Below, in pieces: positions 1 through 9,904 of a stretch of DNA of 64,000 nt. The stretch comes from Methylibium rhizosphaerae (GTDB lineage: Bacteria > Pseudomonadota > Gammaproteobacteria > Burkholderiales > Burkholderiaceae_C). The translations under genes and the position numbers were made by a program. The stretch lies in the NCBI RefSeq assembly GCF_006386545.1, contig NZ_SWAR01000003.1, forward strand, positions 1 through 64,000, read 5' to 3'. The notes beneath the pieces are model-generated. The model was not told the DNA's origin, made no database searches, and saw only the letters and a program-made list of their open reading frames with translations. Position 1 is the stretch's first letter; the number at the start of each line of letters is the position of its first letter.

Positions 1-3
1 GCC

Positions 4-54
4 CTGAGGTATCGAAGGGCCGCCATCAAGCGTCGAAGGGCTTCGATACCTCAG
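4..54. repeat. Intergenic inverted repeat (REP-like)
   Basis: Arms 4-17 (ctgaggtatcgaag) and 41-54 are a perfect 14-bp inverted repeat around a 23-nt loop. The downstream arm runs into cccgaacgg, which resembles the widespread proteobacterial extragenic element with a cttcgac...cag...cgaacgg core. It is probably a mobile-type palindromic repeat rather than a gene-specific site; that assignment is inference. Confidence 0.6.
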
Positions 55-100
55 CCCGAACGGAGAGTGGCTGTGCGCCATGGCCGGAACCCCCGATTCA

Positions 101-162
101 TTCACCGCGGAGGCGCGGAGGACACGGAGGACCGCAGAGAAGATGTGTTCCTCCGCGGTGAA
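101..162. repeat. Intergenic inverted repeat, Pu-rich hairpin
   Basis: Positions 101-113 (ttcaccgcggagg) and 150-162 are perfect 13-bp inverted arms. The loop is purine-rich with ggag/gagg steps. It looks like another dispersed intergenic element of environmental proteobacteria. No open frame of interest overlaps it. Confidence 0.55.
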
Positions 163-190
163 GGTATTCGGCGCCTCGCGCGCGAACAAC

Positions 191-271
191 AGCCCCTCGT
201 TCGCCCTGAGCTATCAAGGCTCCGCCCGAACGAAGAGGGGCTGTGTCCGCGGCCGGAACCCTCGTTCATTC
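191..271. repeat. Second REP-like copy downstream of the chemotaxis gene
   Basis: Positions 224-271 are an imperfect direct copy of 55-104 (shared cccgaacg-agag-ggctgtg and ggccggaacc blocks). Positions 191-203 and 228-243 form an inverted repeat (agcccctcgttcg against its complement with a 3-nt bulge). It ends about 17 bp from the stop of the minus-strand receptor gene and may act as that gene's 3' hairpin. Together with the two upstream repeats it fills the whole 287-bp gene-free stretch at the window start. Confidence 0.5.
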
Positions 272-287
272 GGCCTCTCGACGGCTG

Positions 288-1736
288 CTAGGCCGCGACC
301 CGCCGCAGAGAAAACACGTTCACCACCTCCACCAGCCGCTGCGCCTGCTCGCGCAGCGACATCGACGCGGCGCTGGACTGCTGCACCAGGGCGGCGTTGC
401 CCTGGGTCATCTGGTCGAGCCGGGCGATGGCGGTGTTGATCTCGGCGATGCGCTGCGACTGCTCGCCGGCCGACGTGCTCAACTCGGCGATCAGCGTGGT
501 CACACGGCCGATCGCTGCTTCGATTTCGCCCATCGAGCTGCCGGCCACCTCGACCAGCTGCGCGCCGTCGCTGATGCGCTGCACCGACGCCTGGATCAGC
601 GCCTTGATCTCGCGGGCCGCCTGGGCGCTGCGCTGCGCAAGCTGGCGCACTTCGCCGGCCACCACCGCAAAGCCCCGGCCGTGCTCGCCGGCGCGGGCGG
701 CCTCGACCGCGGCATTGAGCGCGAGGATGTTGGTCTGGAACGCGATGCCGTCGATCACGCCGGTGATCTCGGCGATCTGGCGCGACGAGCTGGCGATGTC
801 GTTCATGTGGCCCACCACCTGCGCCACCACCTCGCCGCCGCGGGTGGCCGCCTGGGCGGCGCTGCCGGCGAGCTGGTTCGCCTGCTGGGCCGAGCTGGCG
901 TTGTGGCGCACCGACTCCGTGATCTGCTGTACCGAGCTCACCGTCTGCTGCAGGCTGCTGGCCGCCTGCTCGGTGCGCTGGGCGAGGTCGCCCTGGCCGC
1001 CTGCGATCTGAACCGCCGCTGTGCCGATGGCGTTGCTGGCGCGGTCGACGTCGCCGATCGCCTGCGCGATGCGGCCGAGCGCACCCTGCAGCAGCACCGC
1101 CGCCGCAGAGCTCGCGCTGGCGCCGGCATGCGCATCGAGTGCAAGGCGCTCTCCCTGCTGCAGCCGGCCCACCAACTGGTGCAGCTCGTGGGCCTGCACG
1201 GCGTCGCGCCGCATGCGCAAGCCGATCACGATCTCGAAGCCGGTCTGCACGATCACATAGCCGGCATGCAGCCACACCAGCGCGAAGTCGGGCTGGGTCA
1301 TGCAGTAGACCGGAAAGCCCAGCGCCTGCAGCCGGTCGAAGGCCAGGTGGTGCACCGCGATGGTCACGGCGCCGACCACCAGCGGCAGCCAGTCCCGGTA
1401 GAGCAGCAGGAAGGCCAATGACACGAACACGCCGAAGTGGAACTCGACGCGGCCGGCGCCAAGCTGGATGTGCAGCGCTACCGCAGCCATCAGCAGCACC
1501 GGGTAGCCGCAACGCGCCAACAGGCTGCCGCGCGCCAGCGCATAGAGCGCCACGCCGGGCAGGAACACGGTCGCGGCGCCCGCCAGCGCGAGCGAGGCCT
1601 GGCCTAGCCAGGCGCCCAGCGCAACGGCCATGAGCGCGGCCAGTGCGAGTGCAGCCAGCATCCAGCGGTCGGCTTCGCGGCGCAGGCTTTGCAGGTCGAG
1701 CGCGGGGGCGGCGCTGGACACGGTGGTCGGGGACAT
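288..1736 (-). CDS. Methyl-accepting chemotaxis protein with membrane-only N-terminus
   Basis: Chemoreceptor that should pass a signal to CheA/CheW. Residues about 25-175 contain six hydrophobic segments joined by short loops, so there is no large periplasmic ligand domain. No HAMP domain is obvious. Residues about 180-482 are a long helical signalling domain whose hairpin tip (about 323-368) carries the invariant pattern [20 protein letters not shown] followed by [12 protein letters not shown]. At 482 residues it is shorter than classical receptors because the sensor domain is missing. The C-terminus has no NWETF-type CheR docking pentapeptide. It stands alone between the repeats at the window start and a DUF779 gene. 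Input could come from the membrane state or a partner protein; that is inference. Confidence 0.9.
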   Translation of the reverse strand: MSPTTVSSAAPALDLQSLRREADRWMLAALALAALMAVALGAWLGQASLALAGAATVFLPGVALYALARGSLLARCGYPVLLMAAVALHIQLGAGRVEFHFGVFVSLAFLLLYRDWLPLVVGAVTIAVHHLAFDRLQALGFPVYCMTQPDFALVWLHAGYVIVQTGFEIVIGLRMRRDAVQAHELHQLVGRLQQGERLALDAHAGASASSAAAVLLQGALGRIAQAIGDVDRASNAIGTAAVQIAGGQGDLAQRTEQAASSLQQTVSSVQQITESVRHNASSAQQANQLAGSAAQAATRGGEVVAQVVGHMNDIASSSRQIAEITGVIDGIAFQTNILALNAAVEAARAGEHGRGFAVVAGEVRQLAQRSAQAAREIKALIQASVQRISDGAQLVEVAGSSMGEIEAAIGRVTTLIAELSTSAGEQSQRIAEINTAIARLDQMTQGNAALVQQSSAASMSLREQAQRLVEVVNVFSLRRVAA

Positions 1737-1819
1737 GACGGCTCCCTGCGTTTGTTGTGCTGGTCGCCTTTGTCGGCTGTTCGTCGGCCGACTTGAGGGA
1801 TATCAAGAAGCGATGAGGG

Positions 1820-2203
1820 TTAACCCTGAACCTTGCCGGCCTGCACGAGCTGCCGCCATTCGGCGTCTTCATACAGCCGCGAACGGGTGAGGAAGCGCTG
1901 CCCGAGTGGCCCCTCGAGCGAGAACATGCCGCCGCGGCCGGGCACCACGTCGATGATGAGCTGGGTGTGGCACCAGTATTCGTACTGCGGCGCACTGATG
2001 AAAAACGGCATGCCGCCGATGTGGCCGAGCAGCCGGTCGCCGTCGCCGACCTTGAATTCGCCGTCGGGGTAGCACATCGGCGCGCTGCCGTCGCAGCAGC
2101 CGCCGGACTGGTGGAACATCACCGGCCCGTGGCGTGCCGTGAGGGTGGCGATGAGGGCAAGGGCGGCGTCCGTGGCAGTGACCTGGGGGACGTCGGTGGT
2201 CAT
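1820..2203 (-). CDS. DUF779 family protein
   Basis: 127-residue cytoplasmic protein of the DUF779 family, which is typically encoded beside acetaldehyde dehydrogenases; its biochemical role is unknown. Visible features are a Cys-rich patch at residues 31-44 (H31, C36, C37, C44 in a QSGGCCDGS context) and a YWCHTQ motif near residue 80. These could bind metal or act as a redox site, but this is inference. It lies 118 bp downstream of the aldehyde dehydrogenase on the same strand, with a dispersed repeat between them, so the two are probably one transcription unit. The ATG at 2203 has only a weak ribosome site. Confidence 0.85.
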   Translation of the reverse strand: MTTDVPQVTATDAALALIATLTARHGPVMFHQSGGCCDGSAPMCYPDGEFKVGDGDRLLGHIGGMPFFISAPQYEYWCHTQLIIDVVPGRGGMFSLEGPLGQRFLTRSRLYEDAEWRQLVQAGKVQG

Positions 2204-2305
2204 GTCTGCCCCTCGTCCGTCGGGTACGCCGGCCGATCCCCCGGGGGGATGCGGGCCGGCTTGGGAGCGGCCCGGCGCTCGGCCCGCTGGAGTGTCTGCC
2301 CCTCG
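2203..2305. repeat. Dispersed intergenic repeat, copy A
   Basis: The 13-mer tgtctgcccctcg occurs at 2203-2215 and again at 2293-2305 and bounds a 90-bp unit. The unit contains gtacgccggccgatcc and a ttggg-gcggcccggcgc block. The same blocks, in circularly permuted order, lie at 17149-17235 between two other minus-strand genes. This is therefore a multi-copy intergenic element. Confidence 0.6.
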
Positions 2306-2321
2306 CGCATATCCCGAGGTG

Positions 2322-3842
<1,521 letters not shown>

Positions 3843-3921
3843 GTCTGTCTCACTCCTGCGGATGCGCCCCTCACACTGGCAGCACCGGCGGGGCAGGGCG
3901 TTAGGGCTGCTGCGTGAGCGG

Positions 3922-3940
3922 GTTGCCAGCGGCGTGCCAG
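3922..3940 (-). promoter_or_regulatory. Candidate sigma-54 promoter for the aldehyde dehydrogenase
   Basis: Read on the minus strand, the sequence is TGGCACG-CCGC-TGGCA. The -24 element is a perfect TGGCACG, and the -12 GC falls at the exact N4 spacing (TTGCA consensus with one mismatch). It would start transcription near 3911, giving a leader of about 70 nt before the ATG at 3842. Confidence 0.6.
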
Positions 3941-4042
3941 AGCGCGCCGGGCCGGCGGCGGCCTTGCAATGGGCGGGGGAGCGAGGGCTAGTACCGACGC
4001 GCAGGCGCACGCCGGGCGGCGGTTGCTGCAGGAAGGAGCGGT

Positions 4043-4078
4043 GGCTGTGACAGCGCGCTGCTGCGCTGTGTCACAGCC
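4043..4078. promoter_or_regulatory. Large inverted repeat at the trmB 3' end / upstream of exaC
   Basis: Arms ggctgtgaca (4043-4052) and tgtcacagcc (4069-4078) are perfectly complementary. The pairing extends inward by four more base pairs with a 2-nt bulge. It overlaps the trmB stop codon and could terminate trmB. It also lies 115-150 bp upstream of the sigma-54-like promoter, the usual distance of an enhancer-binding site, and the symmetric TGTGACA/TGTCACA arms look like a dimer operator. Both roles are inference. Confidence 0.5.
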
Positions 4079-4778
4079 CGGCGCGGCGCTCGAACACGAG
4101 GTCCCAGACGCCGTGGCCCAGCTTCAGGCCGCGGTGCTCGAACTTGGTGAGCGGCCGGTAGGCCGGCTTGGGCGCATAGCCCGGCGCGGTGTTGCGCAGC
4201 GACGGCTCGGCGCCCAGCACCTCGAGCATCTGCTGGGCATAGGGCTCCCAGTCGGTGGCGCAATGGAGGTAGCCGCCGGGCCTGATGCGCGTCACGAGTT
4301 CGGCCACGAAGGGCGGCTGGATGAGGCGCCGCTTGTTGTGGCGCTTCTTGTGCCACGGGTCGGGAAAGAAGATGTGCACGCCGGCCAGCGAGCCGGGCGC
4401 CACCATGTGCCTGAGCACCTCGACGGCGTCGTGCTGCACGATGCGCAGGTTGGTGAGGTGGTCGTCGCCGATGCGCTTGAGCAGCGCGCCCACGCCCGGC
4501 TCGTGCACCTCGCAGCCGATGAAGTCGGTGCCCGGCAGGGTCTTGGCGATCTCGGCGGTGGCGCCGCCCATGCCGAAGCCGATCTCGAACACCACCGGCG
4601 CCTCGCGGCCGAACACGGCCGGGTAGTCCAGCTGTTCTTCCCGGAAGGGCAGCACATAGCGCGGGCCGAGCTCCTGCAGCGCCCGCTGCTGGCCGGTGCC
4701 CATGCGGCCGGCGCGCAGCACGTAGCTGCGGATCGGGCGGTGCGGCGGTGGCTGCTCGGACGGGTCGGTCGGGCTCAT
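4071..4778 (-). CDS. trmB: tRNA (guanine-N7-)-methyltransferase TrmB
   Basis: Methylates G46 in the variable loop of tRNAs with S-adenosylmethionine. The 235-residue protein has the SAM-binding motif FEIGFGMGG at about 64-72 and the family signature [17 protein letters not shown] near 138-154. A conserved [10 protein letters not shown] motif follows in the C-terminal third. The N-terminal [14 protein letters not shown] is also typical. The start is the ATG at 4778; the frame stays open further upstream, but the upstream sequence would run through the tRNA terminator. It sits 3' of a tRNA-Gly gene on the same strand, separated from it by a strong hairpin. Confidence 0.95.
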   Translation of the reverse strand: MSPTDPSEQPPPHRPIRSYVLRAGRMGTGQQRALQELGPRYVLPFREEQLDYPAVFGREAPVVFEIGFGMGGATAEIAKTLPGTDFIGCEVHEPGVGALLKRIGDDHLTNLRIVQHDAVEVLRHMVAPGSLAGVHIFFPDPWHKKRHNKRRLIQPPFVAELVTRIRPGGYLHCATDWEPYAQQMLEVLGAEPSLRNTAPGYAPKPAYRPLTKFEHRGLKLGHGVWDLVFERRAGL

Positions 4779-4807
4779 GGCGGGGGACAACAGGCTGTGG
4801 CACAAGC

Positions 4808-4837
4808 GACAAAGGGCCCGTGCGCGGGCCCTTTGTC
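4808..4837 (-). terminator. Hairpin terminator after tRNA-Gly
   Basis: A 13-bp perfect stem (4808-4820 with 4825-4837, gacaaagggcccg arm) closes a 4-nt loop. It lies 12 nt beyond the tRNA 3' end on the minus strand. The T tract is short, so it may also act on the opposite strand. Confidence 0.75.
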
Positions 4838-4848
4838 TGGTGTTCGGC

Positions 4849-4922
4849 TGGAGCGGGTGAAGGGAATCGAACCCTCGTATGAAGCTTGGGAAGCTGCCGT
4901 TCTGCCATTGAACTACACCCGC
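4849..4922 (-). tRNA. tRNA-Gly(CCC)
   Basis: Read on the minus strand, the gene begins GCGGGTG and ends CACCCGC-T-CCA with an encoded CCA. The D arm, the T arm (GAGGG-TTCGATT-CCCTT) and a 7-base anticodon loop TTCCCAA are all present, giving anticodon CCC (reads GGG). The 74-nt length with CCA is normal. One oddity is the anticodon stem GCAGC/GCTTC, which contains a C-U mismatch at the second pair (28-42). A TAAACT -10-like box at 4934-4939 lies just upstream. The product decodes a glycine codon used by this GC-rich genome. Confidence 0.95.
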
Positions 4923-4980
4923 AGCAGGCCGCGAGTTTACGCGATCGGGCCGGCCGCCCCGCAACAGACGTATCAACGGT

Positions 4981-5008
4981 TTGAGAACGCAACCGCGCTG
5001 CCTACACT
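4981..5008 (+). promoter_or_regulatory. Candidate sigma-70 promoter for the M28 peptidase
   Basis: TTGAGA (4981-4986), a 16-nt spacer and TACACT (5003-5008) lie 93 bp before the peptidase ATG. Both hexamers match the consensus well for GC-rich DNA. Confidence 0.5.
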
Positions 5009-5100
5009 TGCGGGGTTCTTCGCCTGGCTGTGGAGGATGTTGCTGCCGCGGTCTCGTCAAGACGCAACGGGAGGGGCGTTTCGGCAATCCGGAGGACGGC

Positions 5101-6744
5101 ATGGACACCATGCTTCGAGACCCCATGCGCAGGCTGCGCATGGGGCTGGGCGTTTCAACCATCGCAGGCGCTGCCATGCTGCTGGCATCGTGCGGCGGCG
5201 GCAGCAGCAGCAACAACAGCGCGCAGCCCGACGCGGCGGCGCAGGGCGAGGCCCGGCTGGAGCCGCTCACCAAGGCGGCGGCCGAGTCGACCGCTTCGGC
5301 CGCGACCTGCAGGCAGCGCGCCAACGACAACTTCAAGAAGCTGCTCGAGTGCGTGACGCTCGACGGCGTGCGCCGGCATCAGGCGGCCCTGCAGGCCATT
5401 GCCGACGCCAACGGCGGCACACGGGCCTCGGGCACGCCGGGCTACGACCAGTCGGTGGCCTATGCCGAGCGGGTGCTGCGCGAGGCGGGCTACCTCGTCA
5501 CCCGGCAGGAGTTCCAGTTCCAGACCTTCGTGTCTTTGACGCCCAGCGTGCTGGAGCGGGTGTCGCCCGCGCCGGCCGCGCCGCTGGTCAACACCATCCT
5601 CGGCTACTCCGGCAGCGGTGATGTGACGGCCGACGTGACGGCCCTGCCGGGTCCTGCCGCCGACGCCACGCCCGGCTGCGAGGCCAGTGACTTCGCCGGC
5701 TTTCCGGCGGGCCGCATCGCGCTGGTGAGCCGCGGCGGCTGCACCTTCGCCGCCAAGACGACCAACGCGGTGAATGCCGGGGCGGTGGGCGTGGTGATCT
5801 ACAACAACGCCACCGGCAATGTGAACGGCACCCTCGGCCCGGACTTCACGCTGGACGTTCCGGTCACCTCGGTCACGCAGGCGCTCGGTGGGGAGCTCGC
5901 CGCCACCGCCGGCCTGCGCCTGCGCCTGAAGACCGACACCTTCCGCGGCATCGCCACCACCGCCAACGTGCTGGCCGAGTCCCGCGAGGGCCGTGCCGAC
6001 AACGTGGTGATGGTCGGCGCCCACCTCGACTCGGTGGATGAAGGCCCGGGCATCAACGACAACGGCTCCGGCGTGGCCGCCATCCTCGAGACGGCGGTGC
6101 AGATGGGCAAGGTGAAGCCGCGCAACAAGGTGCGCTTCGCGCTGTGGGGGGCCGAGGAGTCCAGCCTGGTCGGCTCGACCTACTACGTGAACAACCTGCT
6201 GGCCGAGGAGCGCTCGCGCATCGCGCTGTACCTCAACTTCGACATGATCGGCTCGCCCAACCACGTGTTCTTCATCTACGACGGCGACGATTCCGACCAG
6301 GTGGGCGCGGGCCCCGGCCCGGAAGGCTCGGCCAACATCGAGAAGGCCTTCGAGCTGTACTACATGGTGCGGCACATCCCGTACAAGGGCACCGACTTCT
6401 CCGGCCGTTCCGACTACGGGCCGTTCATCGCGGTGGGCATCCCGTCGGGCGGCCTGTTCACCGGCGCCGAAGGCGTGAAGACGGCCGAGGAAGCCACCCG
6501 TTGGGGCGGCACCGCGGGGACGGCCTACGACCCCTGCTACCACCAGGCCTGCGACACCTACGACAACGTCAAGACCTATGCACTCGACGTGAACTCGGAC
6601 GCGGTGGCGTATTCGACGCTGATGTTCTCGATGAGCACCTTCTTCGTCAACGGCGAACTCGGCCCGGGCTTCTTCAAGGGTGAACGGGCGGCGCAGAAGG
6701 TCGGCCCGATGAAGGGCCACCGCGACCCGCCGCAGGAGCGCTGA
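5101..6744 (+). CDS. M28-family zinc aminopeptidase lipoprotein with PA domain
   Basis: Predicted exported aminopeptidase. A lipoprotein signal ends at LLAS-C31, so the enzyme should be membrane-anchored outside the cytoplasm. A short low-complexity Gly/Ser/Asn linker follows. A protease-associated (PA) insert spans about 165-275 ([19 protein letters not shown]...GVVIYNN). The M28 zinc site is visible: H308 (GAHLDS), D320 (INDNGSG), E352/E353 (WGAEES), D381 (NFDMIGS) and a late His in [11 protein letters not shown]. This architecture matches Streptomyces/Vibrio-type leucyl aminopeptidases. The ATG at 5101 is chosen because GGAGG lies 5 nt upstream and because the lipobox then falls at the right distance. 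It appears monocistronic. Confidence 0.9.
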   Translation: MDTMLRDPMRRLRMGLGVSTIAGAAMLLASCGGGSSSNNSAQPDAAAQGEARLEPLTKAAAESTASAATCRQRANDNFKKLLECVTLDGVRRHQAALQAIADANGGTRASGTPGYDQSVAYAERVLREAGYLVTRQEFQFQTFVSLTPSVLERVSPAPAAPLVNTILGYSGSGDVTADVTALPGPAADATPGCEASDFAGFPAGRIALVSRGGCTFAAKTTNAVNAGAVGVVIYNNATGNVNGTLGPDFTLDVPVTSVTQALGGELAATAGLRLRLKTDTFRGIATTANVLAESREGRADNVVMVGAHLDSVDEGPGINDNGSGVAAILETAVQMGKVKPRNKVRFALWGAEESSLVGSTYYVNNLLAEERSRIALYLNFDMIGSPNHVFFIYDGDDSDQVGAGPGPEGSANIEKAFELYYMVRHIPYKGTDFSGRSDYGPFIAVGIPSGGLFTGAEGVKTAEEATRWGGTAGTAYDPCYHQACDTYDNVKTYALDVNSDAVAYSTLMFSMSTFFVNGELGPGFFKGERAAQKVGPMKGHRDPPQER

Positions 6745-6810
6745 GCACCGGCGCGCACGGGCAGGCGCTGCGGTATCGTTGCCGCTTCGCTTTTCGCGCG
6801 CCTGCCCGCC

Positions 6811-6936
6811 ATGAGGATCGAGATCAGCAAGGAAGCCCGCACCGAGGCCATCGCCTCCATCGAGCGCCATTTCCGCGAGAACATGGACGAGCCGATCGGC
6901 AACATCGCCGCCGGCGCTCTGCTGAAGGCGCGCTGA
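6811..6936 (+). pseudogene. Truncated DUF2164 gene (N-terminal half only)
   Basis: The frame encodes 41 residues beginning MRIEISKEARTEAIASIERH and running to EPIGNIAAGALL-KAR-stop. This is the conserved N-terminal half of DUF2164, whose members are about 80 residues and normally continue FFLEEIGP after GALL. Here the match stops abruptly and three unrelated residues lead to a stop 6 nt before the next gene. No continuation appears in another frame. An internal deletion is therefore likely. The short peptide may still be translated. Confidence 0.75.
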
Positions 6937-6942
6937 AGACGC

Positions 6943-8079
6943 ATGGCCGCCACCGCCGAAGGCAGCTACGCGCTGAAGGACGGCTTCTCGCTGTCCACCG
7001 TGGAAGGCATCGCGCGGCAGGTCAAGGCTGCCGCGCCGCGTTTCGATGCCGCAGCCTTCACTGCCGGTTGCATGCGGGGTTTCGAGGAGTTGAGCCTGAT
7101 GGCCCGGGTGCGCCGTGTGGCCGAAGTCCTGCAGCAGGCCCTGCCGCAGGATTTTGCGGCGGCGCTTGCCGTCGTCGAGAAGGCGCTGGGCCCGCCGCCC
7201 ACCCGCAGCCCGGAAGGCGAGGGCATCGCCGCATTCGGCCGGGCGCCCTTCCTGGAGTTCGTGGCGCTGGCGGGGTTGGCGCAACCCGACGTTGCGCTGC
7301 CGGCGCTGCAGCGGCTGACGCGCCACTTCACTGCCGAGTTCGCGATCCGGCCTTTCCTCGAGCGGCATCTCGAGGCCACGCTCGCGCAGGTGCAGCACTG
7401 TGTGCATGACGACGACTGGCGGGTGAGGCGGCTGGCCTCGGAAGGCACGCGGCCGCTGCTGCCCTGGGGGCGGCATGTTGCCGCCTTGAAGCAGGAGCCG
7501 CAGCGCTGCCTCGCACTCATCGGCCCGCTGGCTGCCGACGTGTCGGAGGTGGTGCGGCGTTCGGCCGCCAACCACCTGAACGACGTGAGCCGCCTCGACG
7601 TGGACCTCGCGCTCGACCATGCGCAGCGCTGGGCCGCCGGCGCCGGCGAGGCGGGGCGGCAGACGGTGCGCCATGCGTTGCGCACGCTGGTGAAGAATGG
7701 CGATGCGCGCGCGCTCGGGCTGCTGGGCTACCACGTCGGGGCGAGCGTGAAGCTGTCGAAGTTCAAGTGCAGCAGCAGGCGGGTGCGCATCGGCGACACC
7801 ATCACGCTGTCGTTCGAGCTGCAGTCGCAGGCAGCGGAGCCGGTGCTGGCCTGCGTGGACTATGCGATCCGCTATGCCGGTGCGCGCGAGGGCGCCGATC
7901 GCTGCAAGGTGTTCAAGGGAGCCCACCTGCAGCTGCTGCCGGGCCGGCCGCAGCGCATGGAGTTCCGGCGCGACTTCGTGCCGCGTACCACGCGCAGGCT
8001 CTACCCGGGCCGGCATGTGGCGCAGGTGCTGGTCAACGGCGCGGTGCTGGGTTCGTTGAGCTTCGAGCTGCTGACCTAG
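6943..8079 (+). CDS. DNA alkylation repair protein, AlkC-like
   Basis: 378-residue protein of the AlkC/AlkD HEAT-like superfamily, predicted to excise alkylated purines. Residues about 1-265 are helical repeats (ALKDGFSLSTVEGIARQVKAAAPRFD at the N-terminus; DDDWRVRRLASEGTRPLLPW in the middle; RRSAANHLNDVSR and KNGDARALGLLGY later). Residues about 270-378 form a beta-rich C-terminal domain with the family-typical RRLYPGRHVAQVLVNG. That C-terminal domain separates AlkC-type proteins from AlkD. The start is 6 nt after the stop of the truncated DUF2164 frame, so the gene may depend on that gene's promoter. Confidence 0.8.
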   Translation: MAATAEGSYALKDGFSLSTVEGIARQVKAAAPRFDAAAFTAGCMRGFEELSLMARVRRVAEVLQQALPQDFAAALAVVEKALGPPPTRSPEGEGIAAFGRAPFLEFVALAGLAQPDVALPALQRLTRHFTAEFAIRPFLERHLEATLAQVQHCVHDDDWRVRRLASEGTRPLLPWGRHVAALKQEPQRCLALIGPLAADVSEVVRRSAANHLNDVSRLDVDLALDHAQRWAAGAGEAGRQTVRHALRTLVKNGDARALGLLGYHVGASVKLSKFKCSSRRVRIGDTITLSFELQSQAAEPVLACVDYAIRYAGAREGADRCKVFKGAHLQLLPGRPQRMEFRRDFVPRTTRRLYPGRHVAQVLVNGAVLGSLSFELLT

Positions 8080-8203
8080 GAGCAGACCCGACGCGGGACC
8101 CTCTCTGCCGCACAGCTCCGAGGGGCGGTGCAGGCCCCGTCGCACAGCGCCTCTTCTCCTCGGCCTACAGCCGCCGTCTTGCGCAGGCGGCTAGATTGCC
8201 TGC

Positions 8204-9778
8204 ATGGACTCCAACCAGTTCGCGTGGTGGTTTGCGCGGGCGGTGCTGGCCCCGCTGGGCCTTCTGGCCTCGGCCGGTTGTGCGAGCCTGCCACCGCCGG
8301 TGGACAAGCCGCCGGTGCGGGCCTTTTCCGAGCCGCAGGCCACCCCTCTGGGCCGGCAGGTGGCGGCCGCCGCACCAGGACCTTCCGTGTCGGGCTTTCG
8401 AATGCTGCTGGCCGGCGAGGATGCCTTCGGTGCGCTGGCGGTGCTGGTCGACCGGGCGCAGCGTTCGCTCGACCTGCAGTACTACATCGTGCGTGACGAG
8501 GAGTCGTCACGTGTACTGTTGCGGCGCGTGTTCGCGGCCGCCGAGCGCGGCGTGCGGGTGCGGGTGCTGGTGGACGACCTCAACACCTCCGGCGAGGAGG
8601 ACCTGCTGCTGTGCCTGGAGCGCCACGCCAACATCGAGGTGCGCCTGTACAACCCGTTCCCGATGGGGAGGTTCTCCACGATCAGCCGTGTCGTCGCCTC
8701 CGCCACCGACGCTGCCCGCATCAGCGCGCGCATGCACAACAAGATGCTGGTGGCCGACAACGCGCTGGCCGTCACCGGGGGCCGCAACCTGGGCGACGCT
8801 TATTTCGTGCAGAGCAAGGAGAGCAACTTCCTCGACCTGGACCTGCTGGTGGCCGGGCCGGTGGTGCGCAAGCTCTCGGCCTCATTCGACAGCTTCTGGA
8901 ACAACGACCTGGCCTACCCGATCGGCAGCCTCGTCAAGCGCGAGCCGAAGTGCAGCGGGCCTGAGCCGGTGCATGCAGGCGAGGCGGCTGCGGCCGCTCC
9001 GGTGGCGGCTGCGCCGGCGCCGGTCGGCACGCTGACGCAGGAGCTGCTGCGCAATGAACTCAAGCTGGTGTGGGCGCCGGCCACGCTGCTGGCCGACAAG
9101 CCGTCGAAGATCACCAGCGAAGGCCAGCCCAGCGACGCCGAAACCGTGTCGGACGACATCGAGGAACTGCTGCGCTCGGCGCGTCGCGAGGTGATCATCG
9201 TCTCGCCGTATTTCGTGCCGGGCGAGCAGGGCATGGCGCTGGCCCGTGAGCTCAAGCGCCGCGGCGTGAAGCTGCGGGTGCTGACGAACTCGCTGGCGGC
9301 CACCGATGCGCCCGCGGTTCACATCGGCTATGCACGCTACCGCCCGGAGCTGCTGAAGCTGGGGGTCGAGCTCTTCGAGCTGCGGCCGCAGCTCGGCACG
9401 CTGCGCAGCAAGGTCGGATCGTTCGGCTCGTCGCAGGCCAGCCTGCATGCGAAGGCGCTGGTGATCGACCGCAGCGTGGTGCTGGTCGGCTCGATGAACA
9501 TGGACCCGCGCTCGGCCAACCTCAACAGTGAGATCGGACTCGTGCTGCGCAGCGCGCCGCTGGCCCAGCAACTGGTGAAGCTGTACGACGACGTGAGCCA
9601 GCGCAGCAGCTACCGGGTGGTCCTGGGCAGCAACGGCGGCAAAGGCCGGCTGCAGTGGATCGACGATCACGACCCGGCCAAGGGGCCGGTCACCTTCGAG
9701 CGCGACCCGCAGGCGGGCGTGGGCCTGCGGCTGCTGCTGTGGCTGCTGACGCCGATCGCGCCTGAAGAGATGCTGTAG
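8204..9778 (+). CDS. Phospholipase D-family protein, ClsC-like cardiolipin synthase
   Basis: 524-residue protein with two HxKxxxxD catalytic motifs: HNKMLVAD in the first half, followed by GGRNLGDAYF, and HAKALVID in the second half, followed by GSMNMDPRS. The arrangement and length match the ClsC/YmdC group, which makes cardiolipin from phosphatidylglycerol plus phosphatidylethanolamine. The N-terminus is a hydrophobic signal ending SAG-C26, an atypical lipobox, so it may be a lipoprotein or simply exported. A Pro/Ala linker at about 262-285 separates the two halves. No convincing ribosome site is visible before the ATG. It stands alone. Confidence 0.85.
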   Translation: MDSNQFAWWFARAVLAPLGLLASAGCASLPPPVDKPPVRAFSEPQATPLGRQVAAAAPGPSVSGFRMLLAGEDAFGALAVLVDRAQRSLDLQYYIVRDEESSRVLLRRVFAAAERGVRVRVLVDDLNTSGEEDLLLCLERHANIEVRLYNPFPMGRFSTISRVVASATDAARISARMHNKMLVADNALAVTGGRNLGDAYFVQSKESNFLDLDLLVAGPVVRKLSASFDSFWNNDLAYPIGSLVKREPKCSGPEPVHAGEAAAAAPVAAAPAPVGTLTQELLRNELKLVWAPATLLADKPSKITSEGQPSDAETVSDDIEELLRSARREVIIVSPYFVPGEQGMALARELKRRGVKLRVLTNSLAATDAPAVHIGYARYRPELLKLGVELFELRPQLGTLRSKVGSFGSSQASLHAKALVIDRSVVLVGSMNMDPRSANLNSEIGLVLRSAPLAQQLVKLYDDVSQRSSYRVVLGSNGGKGRLQWIDDHDPAKGPVTFERDPQAGVGLRLLLWLLTPIAPEEML

Positions 9779-9904
9779 GCGTACGTCGTTTCGCCGTGCA
9801 TGGGTTCGCGTCACTGCCCAGCGGGCAGGGCCCTGCCTGCAGCATGCATGCCATTGGGGCCCCGAGCGTTGTCGGATCAGGGGCTCCAGGCAAAGGAGAG
9901 CCAA

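Noticed and set aside
5155-8145. 996-codon minus-strand open frame
   Set aside because: It runs antisense to the M28 peptidase and AlkC genes and has no recognisable domain.
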